In this document: positions 27,380 to 37,252 of the stretch, piece by piece
Layout: each line of letters opens with the position of its first letter
Position numbering within the stretch: the stretch's first letter is position 1
Assembly: GCF_019084545.1 (NCBI RefSeq)
Contig: NZ_JAHREP010000005.1
Location: 159,465-223,464 of the forward strand
DNA: 64,000 bases
Source: Marinobacterium ramblicola
GTDB taxonomy: Bacteria > Pseudomonadota > Gammaproteobacteria > Pseudomonadales > Balneatricaceae
Reading direction: 5' to 3'
Notes under the pieces: model-generated
What the model saw: the letters and a program-made list of their open reading frames with translations, nothing else
Database searches by the model: none
Told to the model about the DNA's origin: nothing
Translations under genes and position numbers: made by a program

Positions 27380-29131
27380 TCACTTCAACCAAAACGCAAT
27401 CAGCGTAAACAGCGCGATCATGAACCAGACCAGCGACATCAGCTGCCAGAACAGCAGTGCATTGGGGTGTTTCTGCGCCTCTTCGCGCGGCACCAGCAGG
27501 TCGGGATTGGGCTGGGTCAGGTCCCGCATCATCTGCTCCAGGCTGTCATAACGCTGAGCCGGATCGATCGCCAGCGCCTTTTCCAAGGCGCGGTCGAACC
27601 AGACCGGTATGATCGGGTTGTGGCGGTCGGCCGGGATGTAGGCGAGCTTCTGCAGTTGCTGCGGCTTGTCGCAGTTCTCCAGTCCGTTGCCGTAGGGCAG
27701 GTGGTGGGTGAACAGTTCATAGGTGATCGCCGCCAGCGAGAACATATCGCCCTTGATGCCGGTGTTCTGGCCCAGACGGAACACAGGGTCGGAGTAGTTC
27801 AATGTGCCCAGCACCCGGTCACGCTTGAGCGGCACGAAGATCTCGTTGATGCCGGCCACGAACACCGAGCCGAAATCGACGATCACCGCCCGATTGTCGG
27901 GGGTGATCATGATATTGCTCGGTTTCAGGTCCTGGTGCAGGGTTTCGCGCTGGTGGAACGCCTTCAGGCCGTCGGCGATCTGCTGGACCAGTTCGATCGC
28001 CTGCGCCGGTCTGGGCGCCGGGTTCTGTTTTATCCACTGGTCCAGGGCCATCCCCTCAACCGGCTCCATCAGGTAGTAGAGGAAGGTCTTCGGGCGGTGC
28101 GCGATATGCACCCGAACCACATGATCGTTACTGATCCGGCTGCCAACCCACTCCTCCATGATGAAACGCTCGATATAGGCGGCGTCATCATCGAAGTTGC
28201 GCGACGGCGTCTTCATCACCCAGCGCTCGCCGCTGTCGAGATCCTGTACCCGGTACAGCTGACTGCGGCTGCTGGCGTACAGCTCCTCCTCGATCAGGTA
28301 GCCGTCGATCTTCATCCCCGGTTCCAGCTCCGGCGGGAAGGGTAGCGCGGTCAGCTGTTCGGTGAGCCGGTCCAGCGAGGCATCATGCAGCCGATCCACA
28401 CGTACCAGCTGACAGCTCAGGTTGTCCCGGCTGCCGGCGCGGTAGGCGGCGTCGACTAGCGCCTCAGCGCAGCGCTGCAGCTCATCGCTGCTGCTGGCCA
28501 GGCGCAACAACTCCTCCGGCGGCAGCGAGTCGTGCACGCCGTCGGTGGTGAGCAGGAACAGGTCACCCTGTTGGATCTCCAGCGGCCGGTAATCGATCTC
28601 CAGGTGGGTATCCATGCCCATGGCACGCGACAGGCAGCCCTCGCGCTTGTTGAGCTGGGTGACATGGTCTTCGGTCAGCGCTTCCAGCTGATCGTTTCGG
28701 ATCAGGTAGATGCGGCTATCGCCGATATGGAACAGGTGCGCAGTGCGTGACTTGATCACCAGCAGCGACAGGGTGCAGACGTAGCCGCGGGCGCTGGAGA
28801 GGTATTCGTGGCTGCGCGAGTAGAGCGTGCGATTGATCGAGGTGAGCACCTTCTGCGCGGACTTGCCCACGGTCCAGATATCGGGGGTGTCGAAGTAGTC
28901 GCTGAGGAACTCCCGCACGCAGATCTCGGCCGCCTCTCCCCCGGCTTCGGCGGTACTGACACCGTCGGCAATCACCGCCACCGCGCCCTTGGTGGTCAGC
29001 AGGTTGCCCTCGGGCTGGACGAAACCCAGGCAGTCCTCGTTGCGCTCCTTGCGCCCCTTGTCGCTGCACTGTCCGGCGGACAGCTGGATCTCATCCCGTA
29101 GATACATCGCCTGCAGGTTAAGGTCGCTCAT
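27380..29131 (-). CDS. PP2C phosphatase / Ser-Thr protein kinase fusion, membrane-anchored (second copy)
   Basis: A 583-aa paralogue of the protein at 1641-3371, same domain order. PP2C motifs are ADGVST, GDSRIY, TTDGVHD and SRDNLS. The kinase has HQDLKPSN (near 400, canonical Lys kept) and DFG (IVDFGSV); the glycine loop is again altered (LYASSRSQLY). A membrane helix occupies about 557-580. It follows narK on the same strand after a 71-nt gap containing a hairpin. The pairing of this family with a nitrate transporter, repeated here, is also seen in Pseudomonas (kinase next to nasA). Confidence 0.9.
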   Translation of the reverse strand: MSDLNLQAMYLRDEIQLSAGQCSDKGRKERNEDCLGFVQPEGNLLTTKGAVAVIADGVSTAEAGGEAAEICVREFLSDYFDTPDIWTVGKSAQKVLTSINRTLYSRSHEYLSSARGYVCTLSLLVIKSRTAHLFHIGDSRIYLIRNDQLEALTEDHVTQLNKREGCLSRAMGMDTHLEIDYRPLEIQQGDLFLLTTDGVHDSLPPEELLRLASSSDELQRCAEALVDAAYRAGSRDNLSCQLVRVDRLHDASLDRLTEQLTALPFPPELEPGMKIDGYLIEEELYASSRSQLYRVQDLDSGERWVMKTPSRNFDDDAAYIERFIMEEWVGSRISNDHVVRVHIAHRPKTFLYYLMEPVEGMALDQWIKQNPAPRPAQAIELVQQIADGLKAFHQRETLHQDLKPSNIMITPDNRAVIVDFGSVFVAGINEIFVPLKRDRVLGTLNYSDPVFRLGQNTGIKGDMFSLAAITYELFTHHLPYGNGLENCDKPQQLQKLAYIPADRHNPIIPVWFDRALEKALAIDPAQRYDSLEQMMRDLTQPNPDLLVPREEAQKHPNALLFWQLMSLVWFMIALFTLIAFWLK

Positions 29132-29154
29132 CTGCTATCCTCCCATAACACAAA

Positions 29155-29182
29155 CGGGCGGCACCGCTGCCGATGCCACCCG
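29155..29182 (-). terminator. Intercistronic hairpin between narK and the kinase gene
   Basis: On the minus strand CGGGTGGCA pairs with TGCCGCCCG (9 bp, one G-U) around 10 nt, followed by TTTGTG. It is comparable in position to the hairpin between nirC and its kinase, and may reduce readthrough from the transporter to the kinase gene. Confidence 0.5.
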
Positions 29183-29202
29183 GGTCTTGTCTGCCTAGAG
29201 GT

Positions 29203-30675
29203 CTATTCCACGCTGATCAGCTCGACGGTGCCATCCGGCAGCACCTCGGCCATCTGTCCGCTGGGTTCATCCATGAACTGCACCAGCAGGAACACCAGGC
29301 CGGCGGAGGCGCCGATCACCATGAAGAAGGTGGAGTAGTCGACGAAGCTGAGCACGGTCAGGTAGAACACCGCACCGACGTTACCGTAGGCGCCGGCCAT
29401 GCCGGCGATCTGCCCGGTCATGCGCCGCTTGATCAGCGGCACCACGGCGAACACCGCTCCCTCACCGGCCTGGACAAAGAAAGAGCAGGCCATGGTGGCG
29501 ATCACTGCCGCCGGGATCCACCAGCCGCCGTCGATCCGGCTCAGCACGAAGTAACCGACAGCCAGCCCCAGTATCAGTATGCCGAGCGTCTTGCGCCGGC
29601 CGATACGGTCGCTCAGATGACCGCCGGTAGGACGTGCAACCAGGTTCATGAACGCGAAGCCGGAGGCAAGCAGGCCCGCCTTGACCGGATCCAGGCCTTC
29701 GAAGGTTTCCAGGAAGAACAGCGGCAGCATGGACACAACTGCCAGCTCGGAACCGAAGGTGACGAAGTAGGCCACGTCGAGCACCGCTACCTGTTTGAAC
29801 TTGTAGCGCTGGATCTCCGGCACGCCCTCCTTCAGGTGCTCCTCGTTGACGTGGTAGATCGCGCGCAGCTGGAACAGGAACAGCGCCACCAGCACCACGT
29901 AGATCGCATTGGTACCGAACTCGTCAAGCAGTCCCAGGTTGGTCGGCGACAGTTTCCAGGTCAGCAGTGCCAGCGCGGCGTACATCGGCAGGTTCATCAG
30001 GATGTAGAAGACAAAGTCGCCCTTGCTGGTCACCTCCAGGCCACCATGTTTCTTCGGCTTGAAGTAGGTGGAACCCTTGGGTGTGTTGCGTGCCACGCGG
30101 TAGAACACAAAGCCGTACACAATGGCCAGCACGCCGGCGGTGGCCAGGGCGTAACGCCAGCCGTTGTCGCCGCCGTAGAGCAGGGCGATGGTGGGCAGCG
30201 TCATTGCACCGGCCGCGGAGCCGAAGTTACCCCAGCCGCCGTAAACCCCCTCGGCGACACCGACCTGCTTGGCCGGGAACCACTCGCCGACCAGACGGAT
30301 ACCGATCACGAATCCGGCGCCGATAAAGCCGCTGAGGAAGCGCATGATCGCCAGCTGTTCATAGGTCTGTGCCGCCGCAAAGCCGAGGCAGATAAAGCCG
30401 CCGATCACCAGCAGCATGCTGTAGATCGCGCGTGGACCGTACTTATCCACCAGCGTGCCGATCACGATTCGCGCCGGGATCGTCAGCGCCACGTTAAGAA
30501 TCAACAGCGCCTTGATCTCGGCGCTGGTCAGATCGAACGCCTCCTTGATGTACGCCATCATCGGCGCATGACTGAACCACACCACAAAGGTGAGGAAGAA
30601 CGCGAACCAGGTCACATGGAGGGTCTTGATCTTGGGATCGCCAAAATCGAGCAACCTCAGATTGTTGGTAGACAT
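29203..30675 (-). CDS. narK: NarK-type nitrate/nitrite transporter (NNP family, MFS)
   Basis: A 490-aa inner-membrane protein with about 12 helices. Nitrate-porter signatures are seen: the arginine in [10 protein letters not shown], the Gly-rich [26 protein letters not shown], and [13 protein letters not shown]. The chosen ATG (MSTNNLRLL) follows AGGAG at 7 nt. Upstream are an FNR box at -41.5 and a NarL palindrome at -93.5, so it belongs to the anaerobic nitrate regulon. It heads a unit with the second kinase-phosphatase. Whether it exchanges nitrate for nitrite or imports nitrate with protons cannot be told here. Confidence 0.92.
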   Translation of the reverse strand: MSTNNLRLLDFGDPKIKTLHVTWFAFFLTFVVWFSHAPMMAYIKEAFDLTSAEIKALLILNVALTIPARIVIGTLVDKYGPRAIYSMLLVIGGFICLGFAAAQTYEQLAIMRFLSGFIGAGFVIGIRLVGEWFPAKQVGVAEGVYGGWGNFGSAAGAMTLPTIALLYGGDNGWRYALATAGVLAIVYGFVFYRVARNTPKGSTYFKPKKHGGLEVTSKGDFVFYILMNLPMYAALALLTWKLSPTNLGLLDEFGTNAIYVVLVALFLFQLRAIYHVNEEHLKEGVPEIQRYKFKQVAVLDVAYFVTFGSELAVVSMLPLFFLETFEGLDPVKAGLLASGFAFMNLVARPTGGHLSDRIGRRKTLGILILGLAVGYFVLSRIDGGWWIPAAVIATMACSFFVQAGEGAVFAVVPLIKRRMTGQIAGMAGAYGNVGAVFYLTVLSFVDYSTFFMVIGASAGLVFLLVQFMDEPSGQMAEVLPDGTVELISVE

Positions 30676-30826
30676 TTGACTGCTCCTGATCTGTTGGCAG
30701 CTTAAAAAACGGGTCGAGGCTGTAATCACACGAGACTCCGTCGCCACGGCAGGATCCAATCAGATGTGCTCCGGGCTCATGGAGTTTGCGTTAGCGCCAA
30801 AATAGGCCCTTCGGGGTGGGTGAATG

Positions 30827-30840
30827 TTGATGCAGGTCAA
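30827..30840 (-). promoter_or_regulatory. FNR box of the narK promoter
   Basis: On the minus strand TTGACCTGCATCAA matches at 9 of 10 positions. At -41.5 it predicts a start near 30792, with TATTTT (30804-30799) as -10. Confidence 0.8.
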
Positions 30841-30877
30841 CTGGGATTTAGGGTGTTGGATCGGGGAATTTGGTGTA

Positions 30878-30893
30878 TACCACTATCGAGGTA
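30878..30893 (-). promoter_or_regulatory. NarL-like 7-2-7 site of the narK promoter
   Basis: TACCACT-AT-CGAGGTA. The TACCACT half is shared with the sites at narG and narK1. Its centre is 52 bp from the FNR-box centre and at -93.5 from the predicted start. Confidence 0.65.
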
Positions 30894-31163
30894 TGCGGGA
30901 GTTTGGTATTTAAATATTTGATTTTTAAAAGATAATAGGGTGCTTGTTGATGGGGATAAAGCGGATAAGTCAGATGCCGGGTAATAAGGGGTATCCAGGT
31001 CTCAGGCGCGAGGGGCGATGCCTGAGCCGGGGCTAGAATACCAAAGCAGGGCGGGCAAGCTGGCGCATCGCGGGTCACTGGTCCAGACTGTTAACCCAGC
31101 GAGCGGTTGTTTCCGATGCTGTTGCTGTTTGGTGATGTAAATTAATGGAAGTATTTCAAGGGA
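30894..31163. other. Intergenic region without a recognised gene
   Basis: The gap between the narK regulatory sites and the lipoprotein gene. The first part is AT-rich. Just before the lipoprotein gene, GTAAATTAAT (about 31135-31144) could serve as a -10 region. No RNA gene or protein-like frame was found. Confidence 0.5.
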
Positions 31164-32012
31164 ATGAAGTCGATGAATATCAAGGGACCTGTCTGGGCGT
31201 TACTGCTGACTCTTACGCTGACGGGGTGTGTCAATCTCAAGGAGGTAGGTGAGTACGCCGGCGAATCCGCCAAGTTCTCCGCTTATACGGAGCTGACCAC
31301 CCGCTTCCGCGACACCTATTACCGGGAGCAACCCTACCTGACTGGCGAAGCGCAGCAACTGGCGCAGGAAAACGATCTCAAGCGCAAAGCGGCATACGAA
31401 GACCTGCTGACGATTCACAAACGGGTGACGCTGTACATGCAGACCCTTGCCAGACTGTCGGGTGAGGACAGGTTCGACCTCTCGGAAAACCTCGACTCCC
31501 TTGCCGATGGCATCAAAGAGCACCCTGATCTTGGTATCGACAAAAAGCAGGTCGATGCCATCGCCGATATCGGCAAAGCGATCACCAAGTGGGCGACCTC
31601 TGCACGGCAGCAGCGTGCCGTGCGCGAGATGATCCAAGAGGGCGATGCGCCATTACAGACGACCTTGCAGGGCATGAAGACGCTTGTGCGTTATTACCGG
31701 GCAACCCATGACAACGAGCAGAAAACGGTGCTGGGCTTCTTTGAGGTTGAGCTGCCCTACGTGGAAGATCCGCAACACAGACTCCTGGCCACCCTGGCCC
31801 GTGCGCACCTGCAGTCGAAAGAGGCGGAGTACAGGGCTGCTCAGCCTCGGTACGAAGCGGCGGCACGGGGGGGCGAGCGTATTGCCGAGGGGCACCGGAA
31901 ACTGGTGGAGAATATCGATGATCTGACGAGTCAGGCGGCGAGAGACAGCATCAAACGTCTCGCCAGGGATATCAAGGCGATCAGAAAGAGTATCCAGGCC
32001 ATTGAGGGCTGA
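31164..32012 (+). CDS. Lipoprotein of unknown function
   Basis: A 282-aa exported lipoprotein: hydrophobic leader ending in the lipobox LTGC (C22), then a mostly helical, charged body. An alternative ATG at 31173 fits the AAGGGA ribosome site better. The downstream gene (135 aa, helical) starts 26 nt later behind AAAGGAGG, so the two form a likely unit. I do not recognise the family, and neighbours on both sides belong to unrelated systems. Confidence 0.75.
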   Translation: MKSMNIKGPVWALLLTLTLTGCVNLKEVGEYAGESAKFSAYTELTTRFRDTYYREQPYLTGEAQQLAQENDLKRKAAYEDLLTIHKRVTLYMQTLARLSGEDRFDLSENLDSLADGIKEHPDLGIDKKQVDAIADIGKAITKWATSARQQRAVREMIQEGDAPLQTTLQGMKTLVRYYRATHDNEQKTVLGFFEVELPYVEDPQHRLLATLARAHLQSKEAEYRAAQPRYEAAARGGERIAEGHRKLVENIDDLTSQAARDSIKRLARDIKAIRKSIQAIEG

Positions 32013-32038
32013 GATCAATTCAGAAAGGAGGCAACAGG

Positions 32039-32446
32039 ATGGCGCTGGCAAATGAAATGGAAGTTGAGGCACTTGCCCAATCACTGACCGAGTGTGCCGA
32101 TGCAGTTCATGAGCGTATCAAGGCGGCGATCAAGCACCGCGAGATAGAACGGGATCAGGCGCAGGCGATGTTTCAGGAGGAGAATCTGTTGCGCCAGCGT
32201 GCCAACGGTTTATACATCGATGCCGCCAAGTCTGTCGTCGAGGGGCTGACGGAGCCGCAAGAGGGGTTGCTCGCTGCCGTCAATAAAGCCAGGGAGCAGA
32301 TCGAGGAGATCGCCCGTTTCATCGATCTGGTGACGGATCTGGCCGTATTGGCAGCGGCGGTCAGCGCGGGAAAACCCGCGCCGATACTGGCGGCACTGAA
32401 GGAGGTAAAGGATGGCGTGGACGATGTGAATAGTCAGGTGGCCTGA
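32039..32446 (+). CDS. Helical cytoplasmic protein of unknown function
   Basis: A 135-aa protein with no signal peptide. It is almost entirely helical, with a charged first half (HREIERDQAQAMFQEE) and an Ala/Leu-rich stretch (LVTDLAVLAAAVSAGKPAPI) that may be a buried or weakly membrane-active helix. A very strong AAAGGAGG ribosome site precedes it, and it follows the lipoprotein gene closely. No family recognised. Confidence 0.65.
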   Translation: MALANEMEVEALAQSLTECADAVHERIKAAIKHREIERDQAQAMFQEENLLRQRANGLYIDAAKSVVEGLTEPQEGLLAAVNKAREQIEEIARFIDLVTDLAVLAAAVSAGKPAPILAALKEVKDGVDDVNSQVA

Positions 32447-32502
32447 GCGTCAGAACGTGGCCGGAGCTTGAATAGCGCGTTGAGCAATAACGAGTGACAG
32501 GT

Positions 32503-33087
32503 ATGAATCCCAAGGTTGATGCATTTTTGAGTGAAGCCGACAGATGGCGGGATGAGTTTAGGACGCTCAGGGCGATCATTCTCGCTTGCCGGCTTGATGA
32601 GGAGCTTAAATGGGGTAAACCCTGCTACACCTTTGAGGGCAGGAATGTTCTGCTGATACACGGGTTCAAGGATTACTGTGCACTGCTGTTCATGAAAGGC
32701 GCGTTGCTGAAGGATGACGCGGGCATACTGGTTGCGCAAACGGAGAACGTACAGGCAGCGCGGCAGATTCGATTCAGCAGCGTTCAGCAGATCGAGGAGA
32801 TGGAGGCGATCCTGAAACGCTATATCGATGAAGCGATTGAGATGGAGAGATCCGGTGCGAAGGTAGCGTTCAAAAACACCGAAGTGTTCGAAACACCGCA
32901 GGAACTACAGGAAAAACTGGATCGGGACGCGGCCTTCAAGTCCGCATTTGAGGCCCTGACGCCGGGGCGTCAGAGGGGTTACATCCTGCATATCTCCGGT
33001 GCCAAACAGGCGAAAACGCGGGAAGCGCGGATCGAGAAACTGGCGCCGAGGATTCTCGATGGCAAGGGACTGAATGATCGAAATTAA
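32503..33087 (+). CDS. YdeI/DUF1801-type protein
   Basis: A 194-aa soluble protein. The N-terminal DUF1801 fold is seen in [20 protein letters not shown] and [15 protein letters not shown], and the C-terminal YdeI part in [20 protein letters not shown]. Proteins of this kind are called YdeI/OmpD-associated; their biochemical role is unclear. The start at ATG 32503 is preferred over a GTG 9 nt upstream. It overlaps the convergent narL end by 4 nt. Confidence 0.85.
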   Translation: MNPKVDAFLSEADRWRDEFRTLRAIILACRLDEELKWGKPCYTFEGRNVLLIHGFKDYCALLFMKGALLKDDAGILVAQTENVQAARQIRFSSVQQIEEMEAILKRYIDEAIEMERSGAKVAFKNTEVFETPQELQEKLDRDAAFKSAFEALTPGRQRGYILHISGAKQAKTREARIEKLAPRILDGKGLNDRN

Positions 33088-33743
33088 CCCAACCCCTCCT
33101 GCACCGCCCAGACCGCGACCTCGACCCGTGACTTCAGCCCCAGCTTCTTCAGCAGGTGTTTGACGTGCACCTTCACCGTGCCTTCGGTGATGCTGAGCTT
33201 GCGGGCGATGATCTTGTTCGACATGCCGCCGGCGATCAGCTTGATGATCTGGCGCTCGCGCGGTGTCAGCGTCGTGATATCGGGGCCCTTGCGACTGCGG
33301 TTGCTCTGCAGTGCCTGGGCGAGCAGGGTGGTCAGCCGATCGCTGATCACCATCTTGCCCAGGGCCGCCTGGTTCAGTTTGGCGAGCAGATCCTCCGGTT
33401 CCATATCCTTGAGCAGATAGCCATCGGCGCCGGCCTTCAGTGCGGCGACCACATCCTCTTCGTTGTCGGAGACGGTGAACACCACCACCCTGGAGTCGAC
33501 GCCCGCCTCGCGCAGCATCTTCAAGCACTCGATGCCGTTGATCTCCGGCATGTTCAGATCCAGCAGGATCAGGTCGGGTTCCAGCGTTTCGGCCTTGGCG
33601 ACCCCCTCTTCGGCGCTGCTGGCTTCACCGACCACCTCCAGTTCGTCGTCGAGGGCGATCAGCTGCTTGACCCCGGTACGCAGCAGGGGGTGGTCGTCGA
33701 TCAGCAGGATGGAGGCGGGGGTGACGGTGCTCATCTCGGTCAT
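33084..33743 (-). CDS. narL: Nitrate/nitrite response regulator NarL
   Basis: A 219-aa response regulator. The receiver has acidic residues D16/D17, phospho-acceptor D62 in [10 protein letters not shown] and K near 110. The C-terminal LuxR-type helix-turn-helix reads [20 protein letters not shown] and [15 protein letters not shown] start at 33770 is also possible. It follows narX in the same operon and probably binds the TACCACT-type palindromes upstream of narG, narK and narK1. Confidence 0.93.
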   Translation of the reverse strand: MTEMSTVTPASILLIDDHPLLRTGVKQLIALDDELEVVGEASSAEEGVAKAETLEPDLILLDLNMPEINGIECLKMLREAGVDSRVVVFTVSDNEEDVVAALKAGADGYLLKDMEPEDLLAKLNQAALGKMVISDRLTTLLAQALQSNRSRKGPDITTLTPRERQIIKLIAGGMSNKIIARKLSITEGTVKVHVKHLLKKLGLKSRVEVAVWAVQEGLG

Positions 33744-33774
33744 GGGGCTGCTCGCTGCTTGGTTTGCCACTAAG

Positions 33775-35595
33775 TTAAGACTGTTTGGGTTTGAATGTCA
33801 TCAATACGCGGGTGCCGCTGGGTTCGCGGTTATCCACACTCAGATCGCCGTTCAGGGTAAGGGTCCGGTCGCGCATGATCAACAGGCCGTAGTGGCCCTG
33901 GCTATCCAGCGATGGCGGCAGACCGACGCCGTTGTCCTCCACCCGCACCTCGACCCGTTCGCCAGCGCGGATAACCTGTACCGAGACCTCGCTGGCCCCG
34001 CTGTGCTTGACCACGTTGGCCAGGGCTTCACGCACCAGTTGCAGGACATGGATCTCTTCGTTGGCGGTCAGGCTCTGGTGATGCAGGTTGTACTTCAGCG
34101 GGATATCGTAGCCCAGGCGCTCGGAGAACTCCTTGACGGTGGATTCCAGCGCCGGCTGCAGGCCGGGTTGATCCAGGGTCAGGCGGAAGGTGGTGAGCAG
34201 TTCGCGCAGCTGGCGGTAGGCGTTGTTCAGCCCCTCCTTCAGCTCGCCGACCACCTCGTCGATCTGTTCGTCGTCCCGTTTCTGTTTGCGCAGGATCTGT
34301 AGCCGACCCACCTGCATCTTCAGGTAGGAGAGCGACTGCGCCAGGGAGTCGTGCAGTTCGCGGGCGATCACCGCACGCTCCTCCATCAGCGACATGTGCT
34401 GCTCCTGGCTGGCCTTCAACTCCAGCGACAGTACGATGGCCAGGTTTTCCACCAGTGTCCGCAGCAGCGCGACCTGCTCCTCACCCAAGGGTTGCTTGGG
34501 CAGGAAGTTGACTTTGAACTCGCCGAAATAGGCTTCGCGGGTCTGGATCGGCAGCGTGACCGAGTCATGCTGACGCTTATCCAGCTCAGGCACTATGCAG
34601 TCGCTGCAGCGGGTGTTCCTGCAGTCGGTCGGGCGCTCCAACAGTTGGGTGGTCAGCTGACGGTAACTCGAGCGCTGGTGCGGGTCGCACAGGGTGACCT
34701 CGATCGGCCCGACCGCCAGCACATCCTCCAGCTCCTTCATGACCGGCATCAGGCGGCGGCAGATATCTTCGTCGCGGTTGAAGCGGCGGGTGGCGTTGTA
34801 GAGCAGCTGCAGGCTCTTGTTGGACTCGCGCAGCTCGGCGGTTTTTCTCTGCACCCGGCTTTCCAGATCGGCGTAGGTTCTCGACAGCTCCTCCGCCATG
34901 TGGTTGAAGGTGGTGCCGAGCAGGCCCAGTTCGTCGTCACTGCGGTAGTGCACGCGGGTGTCGAGCTTACCCTGACCGGCATCGCGGGCGACGTTGAGCA
35001 GCTGGGCCAGGGGCTCGACCACGTTGGATTTGATGTCGTACATGGCGATGAAGATGATCATCACGGTCATGAACAAGCTGATCCCCTGGATCAGGCTCAG
35101 CAGCTTGATCTTCGATTCTGTGCTCTCCTCCAGCAGATGCACCATCTGGTCGATGCGGGGGACGAAGTTTTCCAGCTGTCTGAGATAGGCCGAACGGTCT
35201 GGTTGGTCGGTCAGGATGGCGGCCTTCAGCGAGGGCTCGAAGTTGTGGCGCCACTCGTCGATCAGGGCGCTGTAGGCCTGGCGTAGCTGCTGCTGGCTGT
35301 CTTTAGGAAGCACGTTGGTCAGGATCGGATCGTTGATGCGGCGGTCGAACTCGCCGATCGACGCCAGTACCTTGTCGCGGCTGATCTGACTGCCTTCACC
35401 GGCATGCTGCTGAGTCTCGGCGATGATGCGATAGGACATCATGCGCAGGGAACCGGCCAGGTTGATCCCGGCGGCATCGCCCTGGGTACTCTCTGCAACA
35501 ATCACCGAGCTGATCATGCTGATCAGTGCCATCAGGCTGATGGCGAACATTGCCGTGCCCAAACGGGTGATGATCGACTGCTTGAGAAAATTCAT
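33775..35595 (-). CDS. narX: Nitrate/nitrite sensor histidine kinase NarX
   Basis: A 606-aa inner-membrane sensor. After the first membrane helix comes the ligand-binding P-box (about 41-57, [19 protein letters not shown]). A second membrane helix near 170-190 leads to a HAMP domain, a central module with clustered cysteines (CRNTRCSDC), and a HisKA_3 kinase with [10 protein letters not shown] (H near 414) and ATP-binding [13 protein letters not shown] precedes the ATG. It is divergent from narK1K2 across a region with NarL and FNR sites. Confidence 0.94.
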   Translation of the reverse strand: MNFLKQSIITRLGTAMFAISLMALISMISSVIVAESTQGDAAGINLAGSLRMMSYRIIAETQQHAGEGSQISRDKVLASIGEFDRRINDPILTNVLPKDSQQQLRQAYSALIDEWRHNFEPSLKAAILTDQPDRSAYLRQLENFVPRIDQMVHLLEESTESKIKLLSLIQGISLFMTVMIIFIAMYDIKSNVVEPLAQLLNVARDAGQGKLDTRVHYRSDDELGLLGTTFNHMAEELSRTYADLESRVQRKTAELRESNKSLQLLYNATRRFNRDEDICRRLMPVMKELEDVLAVGPIEVTLCDPHQRSSYRQLTTQLLERPTDCRNTRCSDCIVPELDKRQHDSVTLPIQTREAYFGEFKVNFLPKQPLGEEQVALLRTLVENLAIVLSLELKASQEQHMSLMEERAVIARELHDSLAQSLSYLKMQVGRLQILRKQKRDDEQIDEVVGELKEGLNNAYRQLRELLTTFRLTLDQPGLQPALESTVKEFSERLGYDIPLKYNLHHQSLTANEEIHVLQLVREALANVVKHSGASEVSVQVIRAGERVEVRVEDNGVGLPPSLDSQGHYGLLIMRDRTLTLNGDLSVDNREPSGTRVLMTFKPKQS

Positions 35596-35723
35596 CCTGG
35601 CACTCCGTTGTGCTGTGCAGGGTTACTCACAAAGAATCGTGTTACAGCCAAGGTTTTTACCCCGCCTTGCGCCAATCGTCGAAAATATAAGTTAAAACAG
35701 TCTGTTACAAAGAAAAGAAGTGG

Positions 35724-35739
35724 TACCACCATAGTGGTA
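35724..35739 (+). promoter_or_regulatory. NarL-like 7-2-7 site of the narK1K2 promoter
   Basis: TACCACC-AT-AGTGGTA, a near-perfect palindrome. Its centre is 52 bp upstream of the FNR-box centre, at -93.5 from the predicted start. It lies 129 nt from narX and could also influence that gene. Confidence 0.7.
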
Positions 35740-35776
35740 TAGGCTGAAATGGTTAACTTTTTCAGCCAGTTATACG

Positions 35777-35790
35777 TTGATGCGCGTCAA
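35777..35790 (+). promoter_or_regulatory. FNR box of the narK1K2 promoter
   Basis: TTGATGCGCGTCAA matches at 9 of 10 positions. At -41.5 it predicts a start near 35825 with -10 TAGGTT (35813-35818), giving a 27-nt leader before the chosen narK1 ATG. Confidence 0.8.
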
Positions 35791-35851
35791 TATCCGGGGA
35801 TCGGTCCGGGTTTAGGTTTGGCTCAAATTGTCAGACCCAAACTGTATCACG

Positions 35852-37138
35852 ATGACCCAGACCACCCAGAAACAGATCTCAGCGCTTGTTATGAGCACCC
35901 TGGTGTTCGCGGCCTGTTTTGCCACCTGGACGCTGATCTCGGTTATCGGTCTGCAAATAAAGCATGAATTGCAGCTCAGCGAAACCGAGTTTGGTGTGCT
36001 GGTGGCGATGCCGATCCTCAGTGGCGCGCTGGCGCGCCTGCCGTTGGGACTGCTGGCCGAGCGCTTCGGTGGTCATGCCTTGCTGTCGGGGGGCGTGCTG
36101 CTGGTCAGTGTACCGCTCTATCTGTTTTCCCAGGCGCACAGTTACTGGCAATACCTGGTGCTGGGATTCTGCATCGGACTGGTGGGCGGCAGTTTCGCCA
36201 TCGGTATCCACTATGTCTCCTCCTGGGCGTCGCGCGACAACCAGGGGCTGGCGATGGGGATATTCGGTGCCGGCAACCTGGGCGCGGCGCTGACCAACCT
36301 GATCGCGCCGCTGATCATCATCGCCTACGGCTGGCGCATGGCCCCCATCGCCTACGCCTTCGTGCTGGTGCTGCTGGCGCTGCTGTTCTGGTTGCTGACC
36401 CAGGACGATCCCGTGCATCAGTCCCGTACCCGCCGGGCGGCTCCCTCGCTGACCGAGATGCTGGTTCCGCTGCTGGAGCCGCGGGTCTGGCGCTTCGGCC
36501 TGTACTACTTCTTCATGTTCGGTGGTTACGTGGCGCTGGCACTCTGGCTTCCGGATTACTACGTCCACCACTATGGGCTGGACCTGAAAAGCGCCTCCTT
36601 TCTGACCCTGCTGTTTACCGTACCCGGTGCGCTGACCCGGGTGATCGGCGGCTGGTGCGCAGACCGCCTCGGTGCGCGGCGGGTCAACTGGGGCGTGTTC
36701 TGGGTCTGCCTGGTCTGTCTTTTCTTCCTCTCCTATCCACCCACCACCATGACCATTCACGGCATCGACGGCGACATCAGGTTTCTGCTCGAGATGCCGG
36801 TCTGGCTGTTTACGTTGCTGGTCATGGTGATGGGCGTGGCGATGGGGTTCGGAAAAGCCGGGGTGTTCCGCAACGTCTACGACTACTACCCGGATCGTAT
36901 GGGTACGGTCGGTGGCGCGGTGGGGCTGCTCGGTGCGATCGGCGGTTTCGTGCTGCCGATCCTCTTTGGTCTGGTAACGGACCTGTTCGGCGTACGCAGC
37001 TCCTGCTTCATGCTGCTCTACGGACTGTTGGCGTTGTGCATGATCACCATGTACTACGGCGTCTCGGTCCAGGAGAAGCAGAACCGGCTGCAGGAGGCGA
37101 TACGCACCAACTTTTTGAAGGAGAACCTGGATGCCTGA
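35852..37138 (+). CDS. narK1: NarK1-type nitrate/nitrite transporter
   Basis: A 428-aa MFS transporter with 12 predicted helices. Porter motifs include RLPLGLLAERFGG, the Gly-rich GIFGAGNLGAALTN, RVIGGWCADRLG and GMGKAGVFRN-like MGFGKAGVFRNVYDYYP. The ATG at 35852 was picked from the predicted transcript start, though no good ribosome site is visible. narK2 follows after 114 nt, as in Pseudomonas narK1K2 clusters. NarK1-type porters usually take up nitrate with protons. Confidence 0.9.
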   Translation: MTQTTQKQISALVMSTLVFAACFATWTLISVIGLQIKHELQLSETEFGVLVAMPILSGALARLPLGLLAERFGGHALLSGGVLLVSVPLYLFSQAHSYWQYLVLGFCIGLVGGSFAIGIHYVSSWASRDNQGLAMGIFGAGNLGAALTNLIAPLIIIAYGWRMAPIAYAFVLVLLALLFWLLTQDDPVHQSRTRRAAPSLTEMLVPLLEPRVWRFGLYYFFMFGGYVALALWLPDYYVHHYGLDLKSASFLTLLFTVPGALTRVIGGWCADRLGARRVNWGVFWVCLVCLFFLSYPPTTMTIHGIDGDIRFLLEMPVWLFTLLVMVMGVAMGFGKAGVFRNVYDYYPDRMGTVGGAVGLLGAIGGFVLPILFGLVTDLFGVRSSCFMLLYGLLALCMITMYYGVSVQEKQNRLQEAIRTNFLKENLDA

Positions 37139-37252
37139 CCTGAGCGGCAACCGTCCGCTTCCCCGATCGGCTGCTCTGCAGGTCCGGGGCGGGTTCGATA
37201 TCAAGATCAGCCGGGCGTCAGGTGCCCGCTGCTTCAGCCTGGAGTGTGAGTC

